Assembly: GCA_025345505.1 (NCBI GenBank)
Contig: JANVCC010000121.1
Span: 1,416,998 to 1,480,997, forward strand
Length of the DNA: 64,000 nt
Direction: 5' to 3'
DNA from: Todiramphus chloris collaris
Taxonomy: Eukaryota; Chordata; Aves; Coraciiformes; Alcedinidae
Part shown: positions 11,942 to 24,235 of the stretch, one piece after another
How positions within the stretch are numbered: position 1 is the stretch's first letter
Layout of the letters: every line of letters starts with the position of its first letter
Made by a program: the position numbers and the translations under genes
Notes under the pieces: model-generated
Told to the model about the DNA's origin: nothing
Seen by the model: only the letters and a program-made list of their open reading frames with translations
The model's database searches: none

Positions 11942-12306
11942 CTAGCACGCAGAGAGAAGACAACGTCAGAGTCACGCTGAGGACCGAGGAGATCAGAGGT
12001 GAGCTTTTCACCCTTGAAGAAGTAGAGCTAAAGCCTTCCTGAAGGTGTTGGACCAACTTGTTCCAGCTGGGTTTGGGCTGGAGGGGGTTGAGAGCTGAGG
12101 ATGGGTCACTAGATCATCAGCTGCTACCTCCTGAACCCATTTTATACTGGTGGGAGTTGATCTTGCTTGATGTGGTCAGTGCCAGATTTACCTCACATAG
12201 AAGATTAAGCCGTAAACTCTTTAACTCTTGAACCTTTAGAGAACTCTAAAGACCTGGAGATGCCTACACCAAGTATCTCCTTTCCAGAGATCCAGTCATC
12301 ACTCAC
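11942..12306 (-). other. DCC: DCC intron E-F (365 bp, phase 0)
   Basis: Very short intron inside FN2, with a GTGAGT donor and a TCTCTGCGTGCTAG acceptor. It is repeat-free. It contains an 8 bp inverted repeat with a 2 bp spacer (CTTTAGAG-AA-CTCTAAAG, 12234-12251), about 55 bp inside the intron from the exon E donor. Significance unknown. Confidence 0.93.
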
Positions 12307-12455
12307 CTGCTCTCTCCCAGTCACCGTCTCCGTACAGAAGAGCCTGTAGCCTTGAACGGGGCCATTTGCATAGGCAGGGGGGTCCCAGGAGACAAGAATC
12401 GAGGTAGGTGAGGTAGACACAGCCCGGAGGTTTTCCACCGGCCCAGGAACTTGCA
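12307..12455 (-). CDS. DCC: DCC exon E: first half of FN3 domain 2
   Basis: A 149 nt exon, phase 1 in and phase 0 out, between a TTTCTGTGCAG acceptor and a GTGAGT donor. It encodes [20 protein letters not shown], then [19 protein letters not shown], then [10 protein letters not shown]. The tryptophan of VSWDPP is the FN3 core residue. The segments [21 protein letters not shown] and CTE are characteristic of DCC; neogenin as I remember it has PGPAPNLRAYAASPTS and lacks the YANGPVQGY segment. All codons are open. The [10 protein letters not shown] stretch differs modestly from human CTEVSTGKEQ, as expected between bird and mammal. Confidence 0.97.
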
Positions 12456-13440
12456 CTGCACAGAAAGGAAAAGATGGTGTGAAAAAACCCCACCTATCGA
12501 GCATCGCCCACATACCCAGCACCACCCAGCCCAGGACACATCTCTGAGGGATGCCAGCACCGTGCACCCTTGAAACTCTGGAGCAAAGAGATTAAAAGCT
12601 CATGGAAAATACTCAGGGGAAAGACCACTGCAGATTTAGCACCGTGAACACAAGAAATACCGAAAAGGGTCGTTCCACCAAGGCTCCATCTCTGTTCCTT
12701 CAGCTCATGGGGTGGACTTCATCTGAAAACTCAATTTCTGGGAACTAATCAGCGCAGTTACTGCTTCGACAAGCTCATCTTAGAAACCACGTGAGGCAAT
12801 TAAACGTGTCAAGATGGCCCATCCTTCAACCCATTACCTGGGTTGGGTCAGCTCTGAAAACACCAGACGTTTGCCACAGGTTTAACCAGAAGCAGAGCCC
12901 ACCTGAGCTGCACGACTCGAGCCCAGGCAGATCCCAGAACTCTACGGAATTTCAGGCGTCGACGTGGCGTTGATCCACTGAATATCTATTTTTCATTTCC
13001 TTCCCCCAGCTCTTTTTCATTCTCTTTTCACCATTTCTGACAGGCGCTCTAATGTGCTTAAGGTCTCAGTATTTTCAGCACACAGAAAGCATTTAATAAT
13101 CTCTCCTGATCCCTTCTGTCAAATAATAATCGGGAAAATTGGCATTAAGGTTCAAATCTTCCCTGAATTTCTTCTTCTCAACAGTGAGAGAGGCCCTAGA
13201 ACTGCTTTACTTCCCATTAAAATGAGACAGGAAATCGTGTTTCTTCTCAAGTCACTCTTGTACGATGCGCAGAATCCTTTCTCGAGGGGAAAAAGGATCA
13301 AGAGGGCTGGGAGATGGCTGATCCTGAATGGGCTTGGAGGCTGCTCTCCTGATGGCCTCTTCTGGGGTGATTTGGTGGAATTGTTCCTCACAGATTCCTA
13401 ACATTTGGTGTCCTCTGTTGAAGTGGTACCTCCTGCTTTT

Positions 13441-13695
13441 AATCATAGAATTGCTTAGGTTGGAAGAGACCTTGCAGGTCATCAAGTCCAACTGTTCCTC
13501 CAGCACTGCCAGGGCACCACTGACCCGTGGACCTCAGCACCACAGCTCCATGGCTTGGAAACCCCTCCAGGGAACACAGGGACTCCACCACAGCCCTGGA
13601 CAACCCTTGCCTTGAAGAAATTTTTCCTCATATCCAACCTAAACCTCCCCTGGGGCAACTTGAGGCTGGTTCCTCTTCTGCTGCTTGCTACTAGA
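13441..13695 (-). mobile_element. CR1 LINE fragment
   Basis: Reverse copy beginning AATCATAGAATTGCTTAGGT and running to the TTGAGGCTGGTTCCTCTT region. Confidence 0.92.
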
Positions 13696-13965
13696 TCTTT
13701 CAGCAGTTCTCAAATCTTACAGACTCGGAGTTATTTTTGGAGGTACCCTCCCACTAGCAGTCCATATAAACCCAAAGAGGTCCTTGTGCAGTTGGCAACA
13801 GGAGAAGTTAGCACCAGAGAATGTCCAGAACTCATCCCTAACTCCACCTTACAGAGCAGTGCAGCTCATCCACGTCCTGATCCCAGCTGCTGATGACCAC
13901 CCACACACATGGGGCAAGCTGGGAGCTTCTGGCAGGAGAAACAACGCTCAAGACTCAGAGTATTT

Positions 13966-14176
13966 TAGGACACCAGATGGGAAGCGACCTCAAGGATCAT
14001 CAGGTCTGACTTTTCACACCTCCAGAGTACAAGCTGGGTCAATGCTGAGAGCCCTGGGGCTGTTCAGCTGCAGAAGAGCAGCCTCAAAGGAGAGCTGAGC
14101 AAGATCTCAAGGGCAAGAAGATGAGGTCGGATTCCTTCCAGTGGTGCCCAGTGACAGGACAAGGGGCAACCACCAA
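13966..14176. mobile_element. Two CR1 scraps in opposite orientation
   Basis: 13966-14021 resembles a decayed reversed tail (GGAAGCGACCTCAAGGATCA). 14040-14176 is forward CR1 body (CAGCCTCAAAGGAGAGCTGA, CAGTGGTGCCCAGTGACAGG). The first part is uncertain. Confidence 0.65.
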
Positions 14177-15604
14177 CCAATACCAGTATGGGTCTTGGTG
14201 ACCAAAAATCACCCAAACTGCCCCAGTCACCACAGAAATCCAGCCCCAAATCCTTCTCTTTTCTCCACAATTTCCATTCCAGCTGCAAGCCACCTCGGGG
14301 AGGGGGGAGCAGAGATTTGTTCCTCCAGGACAGGGTGAGGCATATGGGGACACAGCTGGGCTCCTCTTAAGTAGCTATAATAATACTTCCCTCCCTCAGA
14401 AGGAGGCAGTAATTAATTATTCCTTATAAAACCCTTTCGAGATGCTCGGGTAGAAGCTGAGATGTCAGCTCACGCTCAATTGATTGTCCCAGGAGATGAC
14501 AAAGAGGTGACTTTTACGAGGCCATCAAGGGTCGTCGGGGCACCTCCTGCCCATCTTCTCTTCCAGCAACTACTCCACACTGGGATTTCTGAGGAACCCA
14601 GGGTTTGAATGGGGAGAAAAGAACAGAGCTGGTCCTGCTGCTTTCAAAGCTGGGATGGACAACTTCAATCCTCCGCGGTTCTTTTCTTCTCATGCTTCAA
14701 CAGCATCTCGAGGAGCCAAAATAATAGCTCCCCAAGTCTCCACATGTGGCATGGAAAAGATTAGACACGGTTTAAGCAGAAGGGGATTTAAATCCAGACT
14801 GATAATGCTGTAGTGAAATTATATATCATAAAGGCTGGGGGGGAAAAAAAAAAGGGTTGGAGTTCACGATATAAAAATAAAGGAAGGGGAGGGGGGTGTT
14901 AATCTGGGGGCAAAACCCTTCGTGTAAATCCAGCCCCATACCTTCCAGATGATTATTTCCAAAAGCTGGAACTTGTTCTGTTGATCTTTTAAACTGATTA
15001 CAGAGCAAATATATGCACTTTTAGGAAGAGGCCCTGACAGGACATGAATTTCAGATGTCCTTTTTCATCAGCTTTCGTGCCGGGAACAACGCCGGCTCGC
15101 ATAATACTTTGGGTATTTTCCAGTAATGTGGAAATTCAATTTCTCTGCAGCCCTGTAATTTATTGGACAGTAGTTACAGCGTGTTCTCCAAAACAGCCAC
15201 CCAGGGGGGTGCCTGTCCTCCCAGGACCGTGGAAGACTTGTTTCAAAATGCTAATTTGGTCGACGGTAAAAAGCAAAGGAAAAAAAAATAATAAAAATAA
15301 AATAAATACAGGAAAGTGATGTTTTCTCCATGCTCAGACTTGATGCTTCAGAGCCATCTCGGCGTTATTAAATGGGAAAGATATTCCAAGTGGCTACACC
15401 ACGTGGTAGCTCCACGGAAGCTTTGGATGATGATAGCAGGGGGGAGAGGTTCCTGCTGCTCGCTGGGGCTTTGCTCCAGGGAAGGCATTTTCCTGCTGGA
15501 AATGTTATGTCACTTGGGGATCTGTATTTTATATATGAAATGCCTATATGTGCATTTGTGTGTCTGAGTCGAAGCAGAGATCAATTACTCACAGGCAAAT
15601 CAAT

Positions 15605-15928
15605 GTAGAATCATTTTGGGTGGAAGAAAGCTTTAAGATCATCGAATCCAACCGTTAAGCCAGCGCTTCCAGGGCACCACTGATCCATGGTCCTCAGCTC
15701 CACAGCTTGGAAACCCCTCCAGGGATCACGGGGACTCCGCCACCGCCCTGGGCAGCCTGGGACAACCCTGGTCATCCCTTTGTGGGGAAGACATTTTTCC
15801 CCATGTCCAACCTAAACCTGTCCTGGGACAACTTGAGGCTATTTCCTCTTGTCCTTGGGAGAAGAGCCTGACCCATCCTGGCTCCAACCTCCTGAATTAC
15901 AGGGAGCTGTCAAGAGCCAGAAGCAGAG
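15605..15928 (-). mobile_element. CR1 LINE fragment
   Basis: Reverse copy from GTAGAATCATTTTGGGTGGA to GGGAGCTGTCAAGAGCCAGA, about 320 bp. Confidence 0.92.
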
Positions 15929-16089
15929 CAGGAACTGAAGGTCAGACCAGCAGAAAGCAACCTGTCTTGGGGGCTTTTTCACTGACATTGCTACGCTGGA
16001 GAGTTTAAGAAGTGATGACAGAAAGAGAAATTGCTGTTACGTGATAAACGAAGCTACAGCCCACCAAATCCCAGCCCAACGTTTGTGGA

Positions 16090-16320
16090 AAGGTCCCTTT
16101 TGCCCTTGTCCACATCATCCCTTGTCTGGTTGCTCTATGTCCCACAGGCTCTCACTGACCTAAACAAGATGCTTTTTCTGGGGCTGAGAAGAAATTTCTT
16201 CATTCATAGAGCACTTTGGGTGGGAAGGGACCTTTCAAGCTCATCCAGTCCAACCCCCCTGCAGGGAGCAGGGCCATCTGCAGCTAGAGCAGGGTGCTCA
16301 GAGCCCTGGCCAACCTGACC
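16090..16320 (-). mobile_element. CR1 fragment with shared 3' flank
   Basis: 16203-16320 is a reversed CR1 3' end (CATAGAGCACTTTGGGTGGG). The adjoining 16090-16202 is not CR1 that I recognise (CCCTTTTGCCCTTGTCCACA, CTAAACAAGATGCTTTTTCT), yet it recurs with few changes beside another CR1 at 38755-38871. Confidence 0.85.
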
Positions 16321-16806
16321 TTCTTTCTGGAGACCAGATGGGTTAAATATTGACAGTAAAAGGAGACATCCAGGAAAGTATTTACCAAAAGGTTGCACTT
16401 GCTCACAAGATTTGCAAAACACAGTGCTAAGAACAAACAAAGACAAAATATTTGCTTTTAAACACCTATAAACCAAAATATTTCCTCCGGTGGAAAGCTT
16501 CTGTATCTTTCCAGTAACTTTTTCAGGTTTCCTTCTCAAAAACCCAACTCCTTTGCTACCACAGCACAGTTTAAGGTTATCAGAACAGAAGAATCTTTGT
16601 CACATAAGAGAAGGTGGGATCTGCGACCATCAAAGCCACGCCACAAACCAACTGAGGAATGCTTTTGTTGACCCTGTGGAAGGATGGGGCTGGATTTTCT
16701 ACGAGGAGCTCTAGGAAAACCTGAAGCCAAGGCAGGAGAAGGACAGAGCTGAGGTTCACGGCTCCGTCCCGCATCCCAGTCCCACCCAGTTCCTGGGCAC
16801 ACTCAC

Positions 16807-16961
16807 GCTCCGGCTGCGTGGCGACCTTGATGGGCTGTGAGCTCTCTCCAGGTCCCCTCTCGTTGTATGCCACCACTCGGAAGGTGTAGGTCTCCTCTGG
16901 TTTCAGGTTGCCCACGGTGAGTTGGAGTGTCCCAGACTGAGATGTGTTCACTGCCCTCTCC
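16807..16961 (-). CDS. DCC: DCC exon D: second half of FN3 domain 1
   Basis: A 155 nt exon. One base completes the split arginine codon from exon C, and the exon ends one base into a leucine codon (phase 1). The acceptor is a T-run ending in TTTTTTTAG; the donor is the consensus GTGAGT. The product begins [18 protein letters not shown], continues through [19 protein letters not shown], and ends at KVATQPE. The Y-x-F-x-V-x-A-x-N pattern with GPGESS is the conserved back half of an FN3 fold. The NTS sequon is a likely N-glycosylation site; human has NTT at the same place (recalled). Exons C and D total 312 nt, 104 codons, phase 1 to phase 1. Confidence 0.97.
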
Positions 16962-17292
16962 CTAAAAAAACCACAAGAGAAAACAAAACAAAACCCATAA
17001 CCATCTAAAAATCCATCTGGATCTTAAAACTTCACTTCTTTATGCATTCGGTAGCCTACGAGGTATGATTACTTCTCTAACTTCAGGTTGAGCCTTGCTT
17101 CCTATAGCTTTTTTTTAGTATTTTTACTTGAAAAAGCTTAATTCAGGCAAGGGGGTCCAAAAAAGACTTGTATTTAAACTATCACAAAGGTACGTAGTGT
17201 ATTGCTTCTTAATCTAAGAAGCAAGGAAAACTGATGGTAAGGAACAGCTATTTCATAAAGGAACATGCCACAGAGAGGAAACAAGATGCAGA

Positions 17293-17463
17293 TTCATGGA
17301 ATCATTTGATTGGAAGAGACCTTTAAGCTCACTGAGTCCAAGCATTCCCCCAGCACTGCCAGGGCATCACTGACCCATGGCCCTCAGCACCACAGCTTGG
17401 AAACCCCTCCAGGGATCACGAGGACTCCAGCCCTGCCCTGGGCACAGCCCCTGACAACCCTTC
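17293..17463 (-). mobile_element. CR1 LINE fragment
   Basis: Reverse copy beginning TCATGGAATCATTTGATTGG, truncated after the GCCCTGGGCACAGCCCCTGA region. Confidence 0.9.
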
Positions 17464-17716
17464 TGGGAGCTACCACTCAGCATTTCAGAGGTCTACAATG
17501 AAAACTCCTCGGTGGAGTTTGAACTGTGCTCCCTCTGGGCAAAATGAGCAGTTGAGGGGCAGCTTTCTCCTGATGCAGAATGATGGTCAGACCCCACCAC
17601 ACCTAGCAACACTTGGCCATTGGCTGCTGGGGAAACTGGTGCCTGGGACAAGCAGGTACTTCTCTGCCCAAGCAGTGATGGTGAGCCTGCCTAGCATCCA
17701 GCACCAAAGCAGTTTC

Positions 17717-17816
17717 ATGAATCCCAGACTGGTTTGGATGGGAAGGGACCTTTCAAGGTCCCATCTACTGCAACCCCCCTGCAGGGAGCAGGGCCATCTG
17801 CAGCTAGAGCAGAGTC
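17717..17816 (-). mobile_element. CR1 LINE fragment
   Basis: Short reversed tail (CCAGACTGGTTTGGATGGGA) ending at GCCATCTGCAGCTAGAGCAG. Confidence 0.88.
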
Positions 17817-20119
17817 TTTAATGGGGAATTATCCAGGAAAACCACAATCCCTAACCAGCAAAGCAGGCTTTAAATGGGATGAAATCAGTCATTTCATGGA
17901 CAATCTGCAAACAGAAGTTAGGTGAAATTGCTTTTGTAACTGATTTATTATGGGTGGCGTGCCTGGCTCCTCTCCTTTCCTAGGAGGCCTCTCAGAAGTG
18001 AATGGCAACAAAAAGGCAAATTTCATGCTGTAGAATAAAAAGAAAACAAACAAATCCATTTCAGACTCTATCAAATGCCAGAAAGTTTCCCTGGGCTTGG
18101 CCAGCCAGCGTTTTCCCTCTGTGTACCTCAGGAAAGCATCAGGGAAATTAAATCTTTCCATGTGACCCCCTATAGCTTTTCTAGCTGTCACATCTAGAGG
18201 ATCTTCCAAAAGGCAATGCCAGAAGCCCAAGATCTTGTCCCTTCAAATACAAGAAGAAATGGACTGTTCCAGGTTCTCCTAGAAAATAAAGATTAATTAT
18301 CAAGGAAATACCTGAGGATGGAGACCAAGAGGAATAATGCAAAAAAAGAAAGGGCTGAGGTTGCCTCCTGGGCAGCCTGAGATGTGAGAAGAGCCCACAC
18401 AGCCCCATCTCACACCCTGGCAGCAGGGTAGATAACAGATGTTTAGAGGAATAAGTGAACCAAGACAGAAACATCTGGTTCTTCTCCTGGCATAGGACCA
18501 GAAACAGCTGGTGGTTCTCCTGGCATAGGGCTTCTGCTCACAGGCTTCTGGAATCTTGGCACCCAGCTGATCACAGACACCCAGATGGGTCCATCACCTT
18601 CAACGTGTCCAACCCTTTCCACTCTTTGGTGGTTTCTGGGATATCCCTTGAAACATCCTTGAATCGGGGACCAATTCTGGGGGTTCTCCTTTTTCAACCC
18701 CCCTTGGCCATAAATTACAGCCTACAAATAAAAGACCTTGACTAAAGTCATCCACTTCCTCATGAACCGGAGGCTTTGACGTCCCATTTCCAGTGACTGA
18801 AGATCACTTTACACTATCAGCATGTACAAAAAAAAATAGAAAGAAGATAATTACAGCTCCCGTGTATCTCTTAGGTGTGTAACAAATGCTTGTAGAATGT
18901 TTCAAACACCTAATTAGTTACCTCAAGTAAGACAAGCCGTGTTAAAGCTCCTCACCGGGAAACCAATACTATTAATTTTCAAAGGGACAGACTTTTCCCA
19001 CCTTGAGCTCTTCTGGTTTGTTTGCTTTGTGGGTTTCTTTTTTTTTTTTATTATTCTCCCATTATCATTCTCATTCTCCTGCAAAATAACATCGAGTCCT
19101 TCAGCAAACCTCCAAACTCGTGTAAACAGACTGTCTGAGAAGGGTATTTGAGAACTTGGGCTGAATTCTGAAGATAGCCTTTAATCCAATTGAAGGTTTT
19201 CTAGGCAATTAAGTGGTCCCTTGATTCATTTCTTCAAGCCTGCACGTGCAGGAAGGTAAAACCTGAGAGATCTCTTCGTTTGGTGTGGCTCTCTCAGCAT
19301 TTAGTAATTTGTCACTGAAAAAAAACCCCCAAGTCCCAGTGAAGGTTCAACTACAAATAAAACCAGACCCCCATCTCGCAGCAGAGTCCTTCATCCCAGG
19401 GCTTTAGGTTCAGTTATAACACTGCTGATTTCCAGATTTCTTTCTTTTTTCTTTTAAGATCAGAACATTTTCTTTCATTTCTTGGGTAAAACAGTTGCTA
19501 CCAGTCAGCTACAAATGGACCTGCTACTCAAGCCAACCTGGCATTTGGTTGCAAGGGACAACCAGACAGTGTTTTGGGGCTTTGTCTCTCAGCTGAAAAG
19601 CTAAACAGAAAATACATGGCCATAGAAATACTTTTCAGTATTTAGACATCAACATAGTGAATTATTTACTCTAAAATCCATTGTAAATTATAAACACAGC
19701 CAGTGTCAATTCGTACCGGGAAGGCAGAATTCATTTAAAACAGGTAATTAAATAGGTCTTGAGAGGACGTTGGAGGAATGAGTTCTTCTGGAGACAGAAC
19801 AAGAACAAATACTGAAAAACAAATACTTGTCTTTCCCTTTGTATCAAGTTCCTGGGGGAGCTGATGCTTGGTTCTTCGGAAGCCAACCAGTATAGACGGG
19901 AAGAAGGATGAAGAAGGCAACAAATCAGAACATCAAAAAGCAGATCCAAACTGGCACCTGCCTGTAGATGGGAATATCAAAGCTGGCCCATTTTGCAAAT
20001 GCTCACCATGAACAACCACAAATTCAAATCAGCTTTTGCAGCTCAAGGTGGCCAACAGCCTGATGCAAAGGTTTAAAAGGTGGAGATGAAGCCAATGCTT
20101 CCCACCTCAATGTGAGAGG

Positions 20120-20313
20120 CACAGCATCCCAGTGTGGTTTAGGTTGGAAGGGACCTCTGGAGATCAGCTGGTGTCACCCCCCTGCTCCAGCAGGGTCACC
20201 CAGAGCAGGGGGACAGGATCCCATTGGCCAGGTGGGTTGGGAATCTCTCCAGAGAAGACTCCACAGCCTCTCTGGGCAGCCTGGGACAGCCTCTGCCACC
20301 CTCACACCAAAGA
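20120..20313 (-). mobile_element. CR1 LINE fragment
   Basis: Reverse copy with GGTTGGAAGGGACCTCTGGA and CCCTGCTCCAGCAGGGTCAC, same subfamily as the copy at 11041. Confidence 0.92.
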
Positions 20314-20511
20314 AGATGCTGGAGATGCAGCAGATCCTCTGCCTTCACAGCACACAGGGGCCAAGAGCTCACCATCTGGGCACTGTCCCAGCAGGAAAAC
20401 TGGAAACAAATCAAAAAGGCAGAGATTTACCCAACCCACTGCAGCAGTAAACTGCATTTTTAATCTTTTGGGAGATTTTTTGGGGTTTTTTTTTTTTTCC
20501 AGTGCTCTCTG

Positions 20512-20566
20512 CTGGGTGGGTTGGACTGGATGAAAGGTCCCTTCCCACCCAAACCAGTCTGTGATG
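20512..20566 (+). mobile_element. CR1 3'-tail scrap
   Basis: GGTTGGACTGGATGAAAGGT then CCCAAACCAGTCTGTGATGA: the last 55 bp of a forward CR1. Confidence 0.8.
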
Positions 20567-21640
20567 ATACCCACTGAAATCCACGCACTGTATTCCATGG
20601 TTGTCCCCCCCCCCCCCAAGAAACCCCAACAAATGCATCCTAAGAATTACACATCCACTAACAGAGCCTTTACACAAACCCCTCTATTTCTGGCACTCTG
20701 TGATTTGATGTTGTGTCTGATTTCCTCACCCACGCTCTGCTACTCCAGAAAAAAAAGCTCTTTTATGTCAACCCCAACCTTCCCTGGGTGCAGGCAGAGC
20801 GGTCACCTGTTGATTTCTTTCCTAATAGATTTAAGGTTTGGTTTATCCTTTTCTAAGAAACTCCCTTTTTCTCCCCCCTCTTAAGTGCTCTTTCCCATCA
20901 CCCTTATCAGCAAACCCAACCCTTTGATCCCACGCAGGACACCAAGATGAAAGAGCAGCCCATCAGAAGGGCTCTCCTGCTTACCCTTCTCCCTTCCAAA
21001 AGGTGGTTTTCTTTGAAAGGCTCGAGCTCAAAAAGCCCTCCCTGAGAGAATTCAAAAGAGCCACGAGGTCCCTGACCTGGCCCCGTGGGTGGTGGTGGCC
21101 TCAGCGATGCCACCAGCCGGCACGCAAACCCTCCCTGCTCTCCGACGCGGGAAGATCGTCTCCCTCCAGACTTAATTTCTCTGGCAGTCCCTTTGAGGCC
21201 CTGAGGTTTATGTCAAATCCAATATTCATTTTTTCTGAATGTGGAAAAAAAAAAAAAAAAAAAACCAAGCCACTCTTTTGCAAAAAACTCAACGGGGAAA
21301 TAATAACTCCAAAAAGACCAGTGAAGCTTTTTTCCCCTCCTAGTTTGTCTCAAAGTTCATGAGACAACCCTGGTGTACATGAAACTGCAGCTGATGGTTG
21401 GAGTCCCTGGCTGGAGGGAGCATCAGTGGAATCATTTAATTGCTCTACTACTTTGTTTAGTCATTTTAAGACAGAGCCACCAATTGCCTGCAGGAAGCTC
21501 TTCAAGGGGTGTGCATCTGGATGAGGATGGGACTAAGGTGTCCTCCTGGCACTCGGGAACTGGAGGAGCAGAGTGGAAATTCTGGAAGAGAAATGATTAT
21601 GAAATATAAAGAAATTTGGGTGAGATGGGGAGAGACTCTA

Positions 21641-21899
21641 CCAGGGGTAACAGTTGAAAACTGAAAGAAGGGAGATTTAGATTAGAATTTAGGAAGTTCT
21701 TCACCATGAGGGTGGTGAGACCCTGGCACAGGTTGCCCAGGGAAGCTGGGGATGCTCCATCACTGGATGCGTTCCAGACCAGCTTGGATGGGGCTTTCAG
21801 CAGCCTGCTCTAGTGGGAGGCGTCCCTGCCCATGGCAGGGGGGTTGGAACTGGATGGCCTTCAAAGTCCCTTCCAATCAAACCAGTCTGTGATTCTCTA
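21641..21899 (+). mobile_element. CR1 LINE fragment
   Basis: Forward copy of the subfamily with CAGCCTGCTCTAGTGGGAGG and CCATGGCAGGGGGGTTGGAA, complete to the AAACCAGTCTGTGATTCTCT tail. Confidence 0.92.
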
Positions 21900-22242
21900 A
21901 CTCCTTCATCTCAGGAACACCACTATCAAAATGCCTCATACAAGAATATGAGTATTTTCTCCTCATTGTTGCACAAAAAAAGCTGAGCTGGGATATGCCC
22001 CCGTCCAGTTGTGTCTGGCTGGAAGCTCTGATGGTTTTAAGACAGTTGGAGTAAATGAGATGTGACTACACCGGTACCTTCGGGCACTGCCACGTCACAG
22101 GCGCTCTGTGCCCGTCAACAAATCTCCAAGCACCTTCTGAAGGCAAGGAGATGAGAACCCCTGTGGATGCTGAAAAGCTGCTAGCAGAGGAATTTTCCTA
22201 GGTTCTCACAATATTCTGTGAGAACCCTGCCTTTCTCACACG

Positions 22243-22506
22243 TGTTATGAGAAATAGTAGGACGGTTTTGTAAACTAGACTAGCACATGGTGTTTCGATA
22301 AGTTTTGTTTATGGTACATTGTAAAAATATTTTGAAATAGGTGCTGTAGGACTTTAACCAATCACCCTAGGAGATGTGTGATTGCTGACCAATCGCCCTA
22401 TGGGGCTGGGGTATAAAAATGGTGTTGTAAATTAATAAAGTAGCTTCTTTTGCCTGCTCTTGCTGAACTTATATGTTGCTGCGTCTCTCCGCTCCCGGCA
22501 TAAACA
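22243..22506 (+). mobile_element. Probable solo LTR of an endogenous retrovirus
   Basis: A stretch with promoter and poly-A architecture typical of a retroviral LTR, antisense to DCC. It begins TGTTATGAGAAATAG, has two CCAAT-type boxes (ACCAATCACCCTAGG and ACCAATCGCCCTATGG), a TATA box (GGGTATAAAAATGG), an AATAAA signal about 15 bp later, and ends near CCGGCATAAACA. The ends are TG...CA. I could not identify a clear target-site duplication, and no retroviral coding sequence or primer-binding site is seen beside it. The family is not assigned. Confidence 0.6.
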
Positions 22507-23285
22507 GCGACAAACCCCCACGCAGAGCACAAGAACCTCTGCTGTTATTACCAGTGGTGATGCCACCAGACAAAAGTTAGGACCCAGATGTGTAAAAGAA
22601 ACCCTGGCTCAGCTGCATGGACCTCGCTTTGGTACCAAACTGGGAGATGCTGAGCATCCACCTGAACCCACTCGTCGCTCTTTTTGCATCAGTTACTTCT
22701 CCAGGAGAAACTGAGAGCTACAACCATGGATAAATCCCCTTCCCGACGTCCCAGTGGTGAGTTGTCCTCATTTCACACCTGCTGGACCCCACTGGAGACT
22801 CCGTCTGACGCGGGACGGAGATCTGAACATGGGCACCCCTGCCCCATCTCTCCTGCCTCTCCCTCTCTCCTCGCAGACAGGCTCAGAGGGATGGGCAGGG
22901 GGTGAGATGCTCGTGTCTGAGCCGTGTACCCAACCCAACCAGCTTGGCTCCTACCCTGTCCTTTTGCCCACGTGATGCTTCGCCCACAAGTGACACCTTG
23001 CTGCAGAAGACACTTGCCCTCCAGCACCAGCCTCGGAAATGTCAACTTCAATTGAAGAGCTTTCCTTTAGAGAGGGAGAGTGAGTTTCACACTCTCATCC
23101 CAAGTGCTTTGGGTGTTGCATCCTTTCAGGCTGCTCAGCTGGGCCAGATGGACCCAGGTCTCCAGGAGCATCTGCCTCTTGCAGCTGGAACCGCTGCTTG
23201 AGCTCCCAATGTCTGTAGGCATGGAAACCCCTCATCTATGGAATCACAGAATCATTTACAATCAACATAAATTACTCTATGATTT

Positions 23286-23532
23286 GGACTCTGCTCAGTG
23301 GTGCCCAGAAACAGGACAAGGGGCAACGGACACAAACTGGAACCCAGGAGGTTCCATCTGAACAGGAGGAAAAACTTCTTTGAGGGTGTCAGAGTCTGGC
23401 CAAGGCTGCCCAGAGAGGCTGTGGAGTCTCCTTGTCTGGAGAGATTCCAAACCCACCTGGCCAATGGGATGCTGGGCCCCTGCTCTGGGTGACCCTGCTG
23501 GAGCAGGGGGGTGGCACCAGATGATGCCCAGA
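23286..23532 (+). mobile_element. CR1 LINE fragment (inverted neighbour)
   Basis: Forward copy starting ACTCTGCTCAGTGGTGCCCA and ending at the GGTGGCACCAGATGATGCCC region, where it meets a reverse CR1 of a different subfamily tail to tail. Confidence 0.92.
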
Positions 23533-23540
23533 GGGCTGAG

Positions 23541-24006
23541 ATTCTGTTGGAAAGAATCTTTAGTCTCACCAAGTCCAGGCATTAACCCAGCACTGCCAGG
23601 GCACCACTGACCCATGGACCTCAGCACCACAGCTTGGAAACCCCTCCAGGGATCACGGGGACTCCACCACTGCCCTGGGCAACCTGCGACTGCCCTGGAC
23701 AACCCTTGCCAGGAAGAAATTGTTCCTAATAGTCAACCTAAGCCTTCCCTGGTGCAACTTGAGGCAGCTTCCTCTTGTCTTGTCACTTGTTCCTTGGGAG
23801 CAGAGCCCAACCCCACCTGGCTCCAACCTCCTGTCAGGAGCTGTCAAGAGCCAGAAGGTCTCCCCTCAGCCTCCTTTGCTCCAGGCTGAACAACCCCAGG
23901 TCCCTCAGCTGCTCCTCACCACCCTTGTGCTCCAGCCCCTTCCCCAGCTCCGTTGCCCTCCTCTGGCCACGCTCCAGCCCCTCAATGTCCTGCTGGGAGT
24001 GACAGG
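23541..24006 (-). mobile_element. CR1 LINE fragment
   Basis: Reverse copy of about 465 bp. The tail is eroded (GAGATTCTGTTGGAAAGAAT) but the body is well kept, to CCCTCAATGTCCTGCTGGGA. Its body matches the forward copy at 34190-34907. Confidence 0.92.
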
Positions 24007-24235
24007 CAGGGATACAGAGAAGGCTGAAGACGACAGAAGCTTGTTGATAACCCTGGGAGGGTCCCACTTCTTCAGCTTTCATGAATCCAGATCTGCTCAC
24101 GTTTACCATCAGACTGAAGCTCCCTCAGGAGCTGAACTGCCAGCAGCACGCGCGTACGCACCAGTCACCACCTAGGAGCTGAAGCACATCATGCGTGCGG
24201 TGAAACCCAACAAGGCAACAAAAGGCATTTCTAGC

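Larger units (their letters stand above)
12456..16806 (-). other. DCC: DCC intron D-E (4.35 kb, phase 1)
   Basis: Intron between the FN1 and FN2 domains. It carries CR1 fragments at 13441-13695, 13966-14176, 15605-15928 and 16203-16322; the last is joined to a 115 bp segment that recurs near 38.8 kb. The stretches 12600-13440 and 14180-15600 contain no gene or repeat that I can name, only poly-A runs such as the one near 15280. Confidence 0.93.
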
